Below, in pieces: positions 38,937 through 50,340 of a DNA stretch of 64,000 nucleotides (the stretch's first letter is position 1; each line of letters starts with the position of its first letter). The notes under the pieces were generated by a model. That model had not been told where the DNA came from and did not search any database. It saw only the letters and a program-made list of their open reading frames with translations. Location of the stretch: contig RPFO01000310.1 of the NCBI GenBank assembly GCA_009746045.1, positions 2,008,142-2,072,141 of the forward strand, given 5' to 3'. The translations under genes were made by a program, and so were the position numbers. Source of the stretch: Mesostigma viride (taxonomy: Eukaryota; Streptophyta; Mesostigmatophyceae; Mesostigmatales; Mesostigmataceae).

Positions 38937-41864
38937 GTGCCCGGGCCTCTGCAGCAGGCGGCCCTAGATGGGATCGATGATGCTTGCAGGTCCTTTGTCC
39001 GCCGGAACGGTGGTTCCGTAGCGGCAATGGCAGGATCTGTAGTGGATGGGGGTGAATATGCTGAAGGAGCCCCTTACGAACCGTTAGTGGCCGCACGCTT
39101 GGCTTGCCTGGTCCGGGGGAAGGTGGCCAAGTGGATGTGCTGAACTTACTACCCCCCTCTTGGGGAGCAATTTTGAATGATGAGAGTAGGATGGTACGGA
39201 CGCTGAGCCCAGCAGAGCGGATCTTGCAGAAGTCGATGCGGATCTCGCGGGGGTGTAGCATGGAGGAGTTCGCGCGGGTTTGCACGGTGTGTGTGGAGAG
39301 GGGGATTTTGGGTGGATTTTTTGAGGAGGAGCCGCCTATGGTGAACGGTACTTTTGGGGTCGGAAAGCCCGACGGCCGTATACGGCTGATTGTGGACAAC
39401 CGGCGTGGCAACATGCCACTACCAGATCCTATGCCCGCTTTTTTACCACACCTTGGCGTGATTTGCGATTTGCCCACGCGCGCTGGGGAGGATGTTTTTG
39501 GGGGCGTATCAGATTTGGATTCGTACTACAACAGACTCCGCCTGCCAGTTTGGATGCGGCGGTACTGTGCGTGGATGCCGGTGTGGTCGGATCTGGTGGG
39601 CCTGAGTGGGGCTCGTCGGAAGGTGTGGCCGTGGATGTTGTGCTGGCCAATGGGCAACAAGCTGGCCGTCGCCGTGGCCCAGTGTGTGCATCAGTCTGTG
39701 TTGTACCGCTGTGGCCCCAAGCCGCCGTTGGAGGCTAGTCGTGGGCTGAGCATCAACATGTCCGCGCTGATCCTGGTGGCGGAGGCCAACGAGGCGGGGG
39801 AGACCGTCCGGCTGAGGCTGGAGGAGGACCCTGCTGCGCCCTTGGCGCCCTCGCCGTGCTTCGAATCTCGGCAGGATCTGGAAGGTATGCATGCTGTGAC
39901 GATCGATGACCTCCATTTCACCCACTGTGCGTCGGTGGATGGGGTGAATCAGCAGCTAGATCGTGTTCAGGCTGCCTACGCCGCTGTTGGGCTGGTGCAG
40001 AAGTCTGACAAGGTGGTACGGGCGACAGCAGAGCAGACTGGTGTGCAGGCGGTGGGGTCATTCACCAAAGAGATGGTGACGTGGTGCCTGTTCCTGAGCG
40101 TGTGGTGGCAGTTATCGCTGCTACTCATAGAATCTTAGATCGCGGGTTTACATACTACCGCGAACTTAGTTCTGTGCTTGGGAAGTGGGTGTGGATGCAT
40201 CTGCTGTGCCGCCCCATGCTTTCGGTGTGGTCTGAGACGTACCGGCTGCTAGCAGCCATGAATGCCTCCCTGCCTGGGCGCCGCTGGCGCCTCCCTGCGG
40301 GGGCCCGCCAGGAGCTTCAGGCGGCGATCGACCTGGCCCCCTTTTTGAGGGCGGCCAGGGCCCGGCCCCTTTCTGACCGGGTCGTCGCAAGTGATGCGAG
40401 CGGCTCCGGCGGTGGGGTGGTCTACAGGGACCTGCCTGGGGCCGATTGTGCCCGGCTGGCGACCCGGCGCGAAGCGCGGGGGTGGCGGACGACAGCTTTA
40501 ACGTCTGGGGAGGACTGGGACCTGGAGCGCATGGAGGAGGGGGACTACAGCCTGCTGGATAGTGGCCACTGGCGTACGGCACTGTCCTACCGGTGGCGGG
40601 GGCAGCCTAACCACATCAACGTCAAGGAGGCGATTGCTGCGACACAGGGGGTCGAGTGGTCGTGCCGGACCAAGGCGTGTCGAGGTAAGCGAGTCGTCCG
40701 GCTCGTAGACTCCAGTGCTGTGGTGGGGGCGTTTGTCAGAGGGCGGTCGTCTTCCTACCGCCTCAACCAGCTGGTTCGGCGCTACTGCGCTCTGTCACTG
40801 GCTGGCGACATGCAGAGCCACTGGGTCTGGGTGGCTACCGACCACAACCCAGCTGACAAGGCCAGTCGGCGTGGCGCTTGGATTCCTGACTTGACCCGGT
40901 GTGGTGACGTGCATCCCAACCCTGGGCCTGAGGGGGCGCGACGCCCTCGGGACTTGGCACTTTTGGAGGGCACAGTCAACCCTGTGTCTACCTTGCCAGC
41001 GTACCGGCGTGCGGCGGCTGTCTACGTGGCGTGGGCGCCACCTGGCCCTGTCGACCCAGCTGACGCGGAAGCCATTTTCTGTGAGTGGATTTCTGCTGTC
41101 TACCATGCCAGAGGCGGGCGGGGGCGTACCTTATGCCAGCATGCCAAGGCCTGTCTGCACCTGTACTACCCCGACATTGTTCGGAATTGGGTACTGGCGG
41201 ACCGCCTGCTAGCAGGTTGGCAGCGGCTTGTTCCGGCTGTCAGCCCTCCGCCTATGCCCTGGCGCCTTTGCTATTTCACTGCCCTGTTGCTAGTTTCACG
41301 TCGACAGGTGCATTTGAGTGCGTTGATTATTATTGCTTTCCAGCAGTATTTACGCATTAGCGAGGCGCTAGGGCTGCGGGTTCGGGATGTGGCTCATCCC
41401 GGCCACCCCCTTCTCGAGCCAGGGCCCATGGTCGGTGCCCTTGTGCTGCGCAACCCCAAAACTGCGCAGGGGGCGGCCCAGCACGTCCTCGTCCGGGATC
41501 CACTTTCTTTGTGGCTCCTGCGACGTCTGACGGCTGGCCAGCCCCCGGATGCACTCCTCTTTCGGGCTTAACGTACAGCCAGGCTAGGCAGCAGTGGGAG
41601 GCTGTGCAGGCCCGCATGGGCATCCCAGGGATGTTTTCTTTTCACAGCCTCCGGCATGGGGGGGCGACGCACGACGCCATCGCTGGCGAGTCGCCGGAGG
41701 CCATCCAGCTGCGCGGCCGGTGGGCTTCGGCCCTCTCGGTCACGCGCTACATTGGCCTCCACCGCAGCCTCCTGGGGCGCGACATCCCACCCGCCCTCTG
41801 GGCTCAGGCCCTGGGTTTTGACCCAGCGGCTTTCCGGCGCCACTTCGGTGGCGTCGAGTTTTGA
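38937..41864 (+). pseudogene. PAT Pol: RT, RNase H, 2A-like motif, tyrosine recombinase; three frameshifts
   Basis: Frame 1 of the product, at 38937-39130, is a leader (ALDGIDDACRSFVRRNGG). RT lies in the next frame to about 40100: DGRIRLIVDNRRGN, GVSDLDSYYNRLRLP (first catalytic Asp) and VTIDDLHF (a YxDD variant). The third frame, about 40085-41560, has the RNase H-like VVASDASGSGGG and an ATDHNPADKASR segment, a CGDVHPNPGP motif at 40900-40929, and then the recombinase with its first Arg in QYLRISEAL. The fourth frame, to 41864, completes the recombinase: HSLRHGGAT (His and Arg, 41643-41669), RGRW and the nucleophile Tyr in VTRYIG (41748-41750). All catalytic parts are present, so only the frameshifts argue against activity. 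Confidence 0.85.
40900..40929 (+). other. 2A-like motif CGDVHPNPGP
   Basis: Matches the 2A ribosome-skipping consensus D-V/I-E-x-N-P-G-P except that Glu is His. It lies between RNase H and the recombinase, where a cut would separate the two enzymes. Related GDVxxNPGP motifs occur in several non-LTR elements. Confidence 0.5.
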
Positions 41865-42059
41865 CGTCCTCCTGTTTTTATCTCTCGTCTTTTAGCTATC
41901 AACTGACCTCACCCTTGTGTGGGAGGTCAGGGGGGAAATGGTTTAACTAACCCGAGGGTGAACCTGGGTTGGGACAAAGTACCCCCATAGCTAGGTAGTT
42001 TAAGTTTTCTTTTTTGCATGTCCTACGTATTTTCGGCTGTTAGCCATGTAAGGAGATGT

Positions 42060-42258
42060 GGGTAGAGCAGGGGCACAGCTGCTGTGGGCTGGCCCTGCAC
42101 ATTCACATAGTGTGCTCACCCTAGCATACAGATGGCCGTGTTGCCATCTGGTAGACATGTCTGTGTTATTCCACCGTATAGAGCTAGCACACATATTGTA
42201 ATAAATTTGATGTTTTGTGGTGATGCATGCAAAGCAAGGCAAGGCCAGAAATGGATTT
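42060..42258 (+). repeat. PAT repeat B1
   Basis: Starts GGGTAGAGCAGGGGC and ends CCAGAAATGGATTT, directly abutting A2. Confidence 0.95.
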
Positions 42259-42463
42259 GGTGAGCTATGCTCATTTTATCTATGACTAACCTGCTGAGCG
42301 GAGAATGCAACGCCGTATAGCACCAAAAGAAAAAATAATTTTAGAAAAAATATTTTTTGTGCTGGCACCCGTACCCCAGCCACCCAGGTAGGGGTTGGCT
42401 GGAGAGGTGGTTGCTATAAAGGGTGGGCTTCCATTCTAGGGAAGCAGGTTGTTTCTTTTGCCT
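42259..42463 (+). repeat. PAT repeat A2
   Basis: Second copy of A, one base different from A1. Confidence 0.95.
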
Positions 42464-42487
42464 CCCACCCACCCACCCTGGCAAAAG

Positions 42488-42686
42488 GGGTAGAGCAGGG
42501 GCACAGCTGCTGTGGGCTGGCCCTGCACATTCACATAGTGTGCTCACCCTAGCATACAGATGGCCGTGTTGCCATCTGGTAGACATGTCTGTGTTATTCC
42601 ACCGTATAGAGCTAGCACACATATTGTAATAAATTTGATGTTTTGTGGTGATGCATGCAAAGCAAGGCAAGGCCAGAAATGGATTT
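42488..42686 (+). repeat. PAT repeat B2
   Basis: Second copy of B. The element ends here, and the (TTTAA)n LINE tail resumes. Confidence 0.95.
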
Positions 42687-43269
42687 TAATTTAATTTAAT
42701 TTAATTTAATTTAATTTAATTTAATTTAACTTAAATTTAACTATATATAGTGATCATATATATAGTGATCCTTGGATGTCTGTGTCAGATTACTATTAAT
42801 TTCTTCAGGGTTATTCTCCCAGTTATCGGGTTTTTCCTTATGTTGCATGCCTATCTCACCTCCGTAATCTATCATTCTCAATGAATATATATTAATAATA
42901 TAATTACTTACAGCAGAGTGAAATCACTCAAACCAAAGCAAACGCCCAGCTATAAACCTATATACAGAGCCATGTCAAATCTCTATACTACGATAAGACC
43001 AATGGAAACTCCTAACGGGAGGAACCTAATAGCCCTGCTGCACCGCAAAATCAGCCCGCGTACGGCGGAGCATGATGTCAGCCATGGCCCGAGTCAGCGC
43101 CACCGACAAGCGCTGACGCCAATATGACGTCCAGGTCCGCGCCGACCATGGGGCCCGCTGGCCCTCCAGGTCCAGCCGGTCCTCCCGGAGCCGGCAACAC
43201 TCCTTGAAGAAGGCGGAGGTCAGGGGTAGTGATCATATATGCAGCTAGCAGGTTGATGTGGCATTCATG
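42687..43269. other. LINE tail remnant then unassigned sequence
   Basis: 42687-42730 is the right part of the interrupted (TTTAA)n tail. The rest has a small TATATATAG-GATC duplication near 42745 and a GC-rich patch near 43130-43200, but no gene. Confidence 0.45.
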
Positions 43270-43400
43270 CCGAATAACCTGATGATCAACCACAAGATGT
43301 GGACGCCCCCTGCGGGCGAGAATAGCTAATAGCCCTAGCTTGTATCCATTGACTCCCCAACGGGAGCACGAGTCTAATTAATTAATTAATTAATTAATTA
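43270..43400 (+). mobile_element. Type C LINE 3' fragment with internal deletion
   Basis: Begins with the same CCACAAGATGTGGACGCCCC stretch seen (complemented) near 31310. It then jumps from TTGTATCCATTG straight to the tail hairpin and (TTAA)n, so the middle of the 3' UTR is missing. Confidence 0.6.
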
Positions 43401-43430
43401 ATTGATTGTATCCATTGGTGGTCCACCTGC

Positions 43431-44591
43431 GTTTATTGCTGCCATTCGCCGACTGTATGAGGGCTCACAGGCATGCCCTCATACACTGCAGTAGTGGGGA
43501 CTGCGGATCGAAGGCACCACTCCACCATTCCCCCTTCACCACGGGGTGTGGCAAGGTTGTGTCCTGTCCCCATACCTAGCTGTTCATTATTGTCGTGGAT
43601 CACGTCATGCGCCGGGCACGTGCGCGCTTTACTGCTCTTAAGGGGTTCGAGCCAGGCTTGGACATCCTTAACGTGAAAGAGCACGGCGGGGTTAGACCTG
43701 GTCACCGCCTTGCCGACCTGATTTATGCGGATCAGCGGATGACACCACCCTAGCACATTCAGACCTGGCTGGACTGTCTGGGCCTGGAGGCGCGGGCGGT
43801 GGGGTTGGAGATTATTGTCAAAACTGAGGCGATGGTGATTGGGGCCTCCAGTACACCACCGCTGCCGCGCCTGCTCGACGGGACGGAGGTCCCGTTCCGC
43901 GACCGCTTCAAGCTGTTGGGGAGTTGGCTTCCTGACACTGCCGACGATGTGGACACCCGCATCGGCCTTGCCTGGGCCAAGCTCCGTTCGCTCAAAACCT
44001 ACTGGCGCTCGAAGGGCCTGGGCGAGCACCGCAAGCGCATGCTCTTCAAGGTCCTCGTCCTCATGGTGCTCACGTATGGCGCCGAGGCGTGGACAATCCC
44101 ACCCAAACTGGCAGCTAGGCTAGACGGCACGGTTTACAGCATGCAGGATGCTCCGACAGGACGTCCTTAACGTAGGGTTTTCCGAGCGTCCGTCATCAGA
44201 GTCTTTGTATCATGGCATGCCTCGTATTTCGGACGAGATTAGGCAGCGTAGGATAGCATTTGTAGGACACCTTGCTCGCACCAGCCAGGTCGACACCGCC
44301 CTTGGTCTGGCCGGCCCCCAGCGGCTTGGCCAGCCAGGGCGACACATTCTGACCTGGCCTGGCCCCGAGGGCATTCCCAAAAGGGTAGGGAAACCTGTCA
44401 CGAACTACATCCAGATGTTGCTGGACGACCTAGTGGTCCCAGCCCAGTTTGAGCACCGCATCCACTCTCTCTCCCGTCTTTGGACTGCCATGCAGGACAA
44501 GACGAGGTGGAAGAAGATTGTCAAGGCGCACACGCCTGACCCTGTGGGCAAGCCCCCTCCCCCCAAGCGGAGGAGGCGTTTTGATGAGTAG
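43431..44591 (+). pseudogene. Type A LINE ORF2, RT C-terminal part
   Basis: A long frame carries IIVKTEAMVIGASS, DTRIGLAWAKLRSLKTYW and LTYGAEAWTIPPKLAARLDGTV. A short duplication around GCATGCAGGATGC near 44145 breaks the frame. The next frame continues LRQDVLN...RRIAFVGHLARTSQVDT...LTWPGP, MLLDDLVVPAQFEHR, and ends PPPPKRRRRFDE at 44591. This gives the true C-terminus of the type A protein. YADD-proximal sequence near 43725 is damaged. Confidence 0.75.
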
Positions 44592-44740
44592 TGTAGTTAG
44601 GATTTTCTAGACTAGATAGCTTAGAGTTAGGATAGTTCGATCACGCGGCTTCCTCCACCCCATCCATCATGGAATATGTGCTACATGATGTCCCCACGGA
44701 GGCATGTTATAATTTAATTTAATTTAATTTAATTTAATTG
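43431..44740 (+). mobile_element. Type A LINE, 5'-truncated, best preserved RT C-terminus
   Basis: Starts in the RT (FIAAIRRLYEGS-like) and runs through the ORF2 stop at 44591, the 3' UTR, the hairpin near 44690 and a (TTTAA)n tail. Confidence 0.85.
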
Positions 44741-44752
44741 GTGGTAAAAAAA

Positions 44753-45757
44753 GTAGGGAAACATGTCACGAACAACGTACAGATGTTGCTGGATGACCTA
44801 CTGGTCCCAGCCCAGTTTGAATACCGCGTCCACTCTCTCGATCCTGACCTACGGCGCCGAGACGTGGACACTGATGCAGGAGCTGGAGCAACGACTCGAC
44901 GGCGCCGTCACGAAGATGCTGCGCAAGGCCCTTAACATCCCCTTTGGTTTGCACATTAGTAATGAGGATTTGTACGCTGATTTGCCCTATGTTTCCCACA
45001 TTATTAGGCACAGGCGCCTGGGCCTAGCCGGGCACCTGGCCCGCACAGATCAGGTAGATACATCAGATAGACTAGCTGGCACCAAGCCCGCCCAGCCTGG
45101 GCGATATGTCCTCACCTGGCGTGCCCCCGGCCGCGCGCGGCAGGGCCGCCACCCGTGGACTTTTCGTGATAGACTCGGCATGGACATGTGCTACACTAGA
45201 CGTGACGGGCTCACCCCCGGGCAGCCTCGTGGTTTGTCTGTAATATGGAGGCAGATGGTGCGCAAGGATAGATGGCAAGTAGTGATGAAGGAGACCACCC
45301 CCAAGCCTGTGGGGGCTCCGCGTGTGACCAAGTTTGGCATTCATAGCGATTCGGGCCGCGGTGCCCACACCCCTGTAACTAGGACCTAGATAGCTTATAC
45401 CATCCATTCCATCCCATGTTCCCCTCCCACTGAGGACTTATGCTCACGTGACGCAGTCACGTGTCTATTAATTAATTAATTAATTAATCCACTCTCTCTC
45501 CCTTCTTTGGACTGCCATGCAGAACAATAAGCGGTGGCAGAAGATTGTCAAGGCTCACACGCCCGACCCTGTGGGCAAGCCACCTCCCCCCAAGAGGAGG
45601 AGGCGTTTTGATGAGTAGGGTAGTAAGGATTTTTCTAGACTAGATAGATTAACGTTAGCTAGGATAGTCCGATTACGCGGCTCTCCCCACTCCACCATCC
45701 ATCAAGGAATATGTGCTACATGATCTCCCAACGGAGGCATGTTATAATTTATTTTTT
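44753..45757 (+). mobile_element. Type A LINE 3' end, split by a type B LINE
   Basis: 44753-44839 matches the type A stretch at 44388-44470. The copy resumes at 45488 with TCCACTCTCTC and runs to the hairpin near 45730 and a T-rich tail. Confidence 0.8.
44840..45487 (+). mobile_element. Type B LINE, 5'-truncated, 11-bp TSD
   Basis: Bracketed by TCCACTCTCTC at 44829-44839 and 45488-45498. It carries an open ORF2 C-terminus in one frame to the stop at 45389: LTYGAETWTLMQELEQRLDG, RRLGLAGHLARTDQVDT, LTWRAPG, WRQMVRKDRW. It is clearly homologous to, but distinct from, type A. It ends with the CACGTGAC-GCA-GTCACGTG hairpin and (TTAA)n. Confidence 0.85.
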
Positions 45758-45767
45758 TTTTAATCGG

Positions 45768-46160
45768 TAGTCACTGCCGCCATGGCAGCCAAGCTTAGAA
45801 TGCTTGCCTAGCTGTGCCACCATACCTAGTCACGTGCACCGCTAACACACGGTACACAATTAACCAGCCATAGCCTTAGCTTAGTCCTTGTACAGCCATG
45901 CAGCTACGTCTTGGCTATGCTCAGATTACTTGCCCACGCTCTTTGTTATGATATGCTCACATGGGTCTTATTGCACCCACAGATCTTGCCGGAACGTTTA
46001 TCGAGTCCGATTGCAACTGTGGCATGCCTTTGTGGCATGAAGGAGAAAGGGGGTCTCTGCCCTTTCTTCCTGTTGTGCACACTCAGGGATTAAAAGCACT
46101 CCGGTGCTCTGTGACTCCCCAACGGGAGCATGAGTTTAATTAATAATTAATTAATTAATG
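45768..46160 (+). mobile_element. Type C LINE/half-LINE 3' UTR copy
   Basis: Matches the complement of 30852-31260 throughout, with the hairpin CTCCC-CAAC-GGGAG near 46118 and a (TTAA)n tail. Contains no coding sequence. Confidence 0.75.
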
Positions 46161-46730
46161 CCGAATAAACGCTCTTTGTCATGTTATATCACAAGCCGGC
46201 CACCCGCCACCAGAGGCTGGAGGCAGAGACAACTACTCTAGATGGTCCTTACACGACCTTTGAACGCCATGTGTCCAGGCATCATTGCCCGTTGTTCTTG
46301 CATGGGCTGCCATTTGTAAATTTACCCACTGCCATTGCGTATGGAGTGAGACAGCCAAGAGCTGGTACCCACAAACATGAGGGTCACATCAGCGTTCCGC
46401 ATCTGTGGGAATCCAGCTTTCAAATTTTCCCAGCCAGGTCAACAAAAACGGAAACCAACCCCTTAAGGTCTTTGAGAAGAGTCAACCCTGTTGACATCTC
46501 TGGGAAGGCAAGAGCCTCTTTGATATCAGGAGCAGTCACTTCTGAGGTAACCGGATTCCTGATGTGTAGGTTACGTCGGGGCCGCCGCGTCGGTGGCGGC
46601 AATTCTGCGCAACGCGTCGATTACCGTCTTCTCAGCAAACGGCTGCCAAAGTTGGGACGATGAGTGGGTGAGCAACAGCGTGGGGCCCGTGGGCAACAAC
46701 CGTGTTTTTTGAAAAACATGTGAATGATTA
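46161..46730. other. No recognised gene
   Basis: Contains a plus-strand open stretch of about 160 codons (46181-46663) with no recognised motif, and a minus-strand one with SEVTAPDIKEALAFPEMS. Neither is convincing. Confidence 0.3.
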
Positions 46731-47560
46731 ATTAATTAATGAATTAGGAACATAACTCCGTTGGGAGTATATGTAGCACATAGCCCAGAGAAGGGGCATA
46801 TGGCCTATCATACATTCTAAGCTACTTCCTGCAAGGGTGGGAATGTAAAGGACCCTTGCTCTAGGTGCACCAGGGCACTTGCAGCCCCATGATCTTCAAG
46901 CTATGCCCAGCGAATATGAATGATCCGGTAACCTCATAGAAAGATAATGCTCACACTGGCCAGCCTGTGCTGGTTGATCCATCGCTGAATCTCACAGATC
47001 CATCCATGAGACAACCTGGCAGCATGATGAAGCAACACACCACCCCATCCAATAAATCGCTTCACGCCTTTCCTCTCAGACGACTACTTTAGTCCTTACA
47101 TGACCTTGGACCGCCGTGCGTCCAGGAATAGATGTCTCACATTATAAATAACCAACTCCTCTCCATCCACCTGAACGAGTCGATAACGCATCCTAACGCC
47201 CAAATCCACCCTAAGGCCTGACCCGAAAATACCATATCAGAAGCCATTGCGTGAGCAACAAGTTGCGCATCAGCAACGATCTTTTGTAGCCCTAGGCATT
47301 GAGCCGGATGGAAACATGAAACACGCATGGGAACTAATGAACCATCGAAGAAGCTTCTCTTTTCGTGATAAAACTCACCCCGGGTAAAAACTGCCAACTC
47401 AGGTTCATGCGCATTCCACAGCCTAGGAAAGGACGAAGCAACAGCTGGGTTTGGAAAAGATAGAAAACAACAGATGGGTGCTCACCTGGAGCGAGGCCAC
47501 GTCCGGCGGAAGGTTGGACGAAACCAGCACGGGACGTCCGAGCTTCTTGGCTGGCGAGTG
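46731..47560 (-). mobile_element. Probable minus-strand LINE-like element, 3' tail at left
   Basis: TTAATTAATTAATGAATTA followed by the complement of a type A-like hairpin (ACTCC-GTTG-GGAGT at about 46757) and GTAGCACATA, the complement of the type A 3' UTR motif TATGTGCTAC. Upstream on the minus strand, an 86-codon open frame (47397-47137, GEFYHEKRSFFDG start) has no recognised domain. Confidence 0.4.
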
Positions 47561-47564
47561 TGCG

Positions 47565-47725
47565 TACATGTGTGTGTGTGGGTATGTGCATGCGTGTGTG
47601 AGTGTGAGTGTGTGTGTGAGAGAGAGAGAGAGCTGGCTAGAGGGAGAGAGAGAGAGGGAGAGAGAGAGAGGGATAGGGAGAGAGAGAGGGAGAGAGAGAG
47701 GGAGAGAGAGAGGGAGAGAGAGAGG

Positions 47726-47808
<83 letters not shown>
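47565..47808. repeat. (TG)n then (GA)n microsatellite
   Basis: A short TG-rich stretch followed by about 190 bp of GA repeat with GGGA interruptions in its first half. Confidence 0.97.
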
Positions 47809-47809
<1 letters not shown>

Positions 47810-50160
47810 ACGCGGGTGTGTGCCTCGAAACGAGTGCAAAGAGAACGCAATTTAAAACCATTCCATATTAACAAAAGGGGGGGGGGGGGGGGGCACAGCA
47901 AAACTGCCCACTCCAAACTTGGTCCGACGGGGCTCTGACAGACGTGAAGCGAGCTCCAAAATCGCCCAGGTGCCAGAATTATTAACAAGGAGTGCGCTCA
48001 AGTTGGCTTTTTGAGGACAGCGCGAGGAAAATAGAACCGGAGTGCGCTCCGCAAACACACCCGGCACTGCTTTTGGAAAGGTGCGCGCTCACCGTGAGAC
48101 TAGGTATTGGTCCGGCGCCTTGGCTTACATCCCGGAGTGAGGTACTCGTGGACGTACTAACGCACATATACGTACTATGGTAATTACGCGGTCATAATTT
48201 ATAGGACATGTGCGAAACTAGGAGTAATCTAGGTGGCGTCACATACAAGTCCTGACTGTGGCGACCACCTCCCTAGCATATAAATGCCACGTGTCACACG
48301 TCCAACGTGCACTCCGTTTCGCCCCGACGGACCCATTTTGGCGTAAGTGTGCGCTCAGCCATTTTTCACTTTGGCTGCTGACGGACGGCGCTGGACGGCA
48401 AAAAAGTGTGTGGGCTCAAGTAGGAAAATGGGGGGGTATGTCCCCCCTCCTGAAACAATAGACTTAATTAGGTCAGCAAGCTGGCCCAAACAACGTGGAA
48501 TACGCGGGCTGCATTCACCCTGGTCAATGGAAAGCAGGAACGCCAACCTTGTCGTCAGAAAGCAACAAACGTGAAAACGCTAGCTGCCCAAATCTGAGAT
48601 TCCGCGGAACACAGAAAGTAAGAAAGCCTAGAAGCTACCAGCAAGCCAACCTACCCGTGTGTCCTCGACCCTCAACACAACCCCATCTAGCCAGCATTGT
48701 GTATCCGCAAACCTCGTATATTGGATCCCTGCCAGGTGTCCATTGCCCCAACCTTTCCCTATTTCTGTCTTCAGGTGGAATATCGGTAAATACCCCACCT
48801 GCCAGGTGGTTTTCCGACCCGTCATACCCAGCGTGTAGCGACCTCCGTTCAAAGGCTGCAATAGCTCATTCGAAAGGTCTCATAAAACGAATCTAGGAGC
48901 GCGTGTACGACACAAAATTCGAGCAGTTATTTGGTTTGTAGGTAGTAAGTAGTGAGCAGTCCAAAAAAATTAAAAATGGCTCCAAAAGATACCTGACAAA
49001 AGTTTTTCTCAGATATTCTTGCACGAGCTTGTTCGGTCCTTCAAAGAGGGGCTTCCTACTCACTCTTGCACCGAATAGAGAAGATTTGCTATTTTGGAGG
49101 GTGCCAAATCTGCCTTTTCAGGCAATTCTGGCCCTACAATCAAGAACTTGAGCTAGCCACCTCTAAAAATTGGGCTAAATGCATGGGCTAACTCAAAATG
49201 AACGATGTTAGTAGGTAAAAAAAAACAGCCCAAACAAAGTTTTGGGCCTACGCCATGGCGGGCAAGTTGCAAAACCCATAAAAGTGGTGAATATTTCACC
49301 CACGAAAATCAGAACTTGGCTAGCGATGTCCAAAAGACTTGGGTTTTGGAACAGAATCCATTCCAGGGCAAAGAAAACCATTCATGGCAAAAGATCTAAA
49401 AAAAAGCCATTCGGGGTGCCCCTTCGTGGCTAAAACAGGTTGTTTTGTCCCAGAGCTACTAGCCAAGGAGCTAGCAAGCGCAGGAATATTCTGTTTGCAT
49501 GTCGTACTTGAGTTCCTGCGACCCATTTGTGAGATCTTTCCTTTCCGCTATTGCGAGCTTCGAACGGATTTGCTATATACTTCAACTAGGAGTACCAGGT
49601 TATTCACGCCGTAAGTTGGCCTATTTACCGATCCTCCACCTTAAAGGCGGTTTAGGGTGAGGCAGTTTCATGGGGCCTAAACAGTTTGGCTGATTAGGCC
49701 AGAAGGAAATGGGCAGCCAAACTCACCTGAGCATGCCCTAAGCTTACACAAAAAATAAATACCAAAGACTGATAGAAAAATAGGAACCAAGGCACCTTCC
49801 AAGGTGGGGGGAAAACATCCCACCACAGAGATGCAGTCCGATTTGACCATTTTGAAATATCTCACTCTACCCCCGATTCAGGCAAAGTGGGTAAATGACA
49901 GCACATAGTCAGTACTAGAAGAGAGGCAGTAAGAGACAAAATTGCGATCATTAAGGCATCGTCGTGAGCAAGAGAGAGATGCTGCAGTGGTCAAGCTCAT
50001 TAGTGTCAGATTTCATAACCCCTAAGACAGTCTAAGACTAGTTCGGTCCCCTAGGCAACGAAACTTGGCCATTATTCAGCATGATTTATTACGACCAGGA
50101 CTGCGTCATAAACAGAAGAAAGATAAGACATCCTCTACAGAAGATAAGTTTTATAAGACA
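47809..50160. other. No recognised gene
   Basis: About 2.3 kb. It contains a run of 17 G (47877-47893) and four occurrences of GTGCGCTC or a close variant between 47993 and 48355. I see no domain in any open frame. Confidence 0.4.
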
Positions 50161-50340
50161 AAAAAATAACCTAGCTCACTGCGCCATAATCGATAGAGAT
50201 ACTGAAAACAGTTTATAGAGAAGTCAAATATACAGAACAAGGACAAACACCTAGCCATAAAAGATAGAAATACTGAAAGTGATGGATAGATAAGTCGAAT
50301 GGACCAAACAAAAAAATCACCTAGTCGCTGTGCCATGACG
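50161..50340. repeat. Diverged tandem repeat, about 75 bp, 2-3 copies
   Basis: Units contain CACCTAG, a GCCATAA/GCCATGA segment and GATAGAGATACTGAAA (or GATAGAAATACTGAAA). Confidence 0.6.

Larger units (their letters stand above)
37366..42686 (+). mobile_element. PAT-type tyrosine-recombinase retrotransposon (DIRS order), complete structure
   Basis: 5321 bp with the diagnostic split direct repeats: A1 37366-37570, internal ORFs, B1 42060-42258, A2 42259-42463, a 24-bp linker, and B2 42488-42686. A1 and A2 are 205 bp each with one difference; B1 and B2 are 199 bp with none seen. Such elements (PAT, TOC3, Kangaroo) replicate through a circular intermediate integrated by a tyrosine recombinase and leave no TSD. 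None is seen here, and the element sits in a TTTAA array. The ORFs have five apparent frameshifts. Confidence 0.92.

Noticed and set aside
44753-45498. Chimeric LINE A/B transcript from template switching
   Set aside because: The repeated TCCACTCTCTC on both sides and resumption of type A sequence show a normal insertion.
47451-47988. Ser-Leu and Glu-Arg repeat ORFs
   Set aside because: Products of the (GA)n microsatellite.
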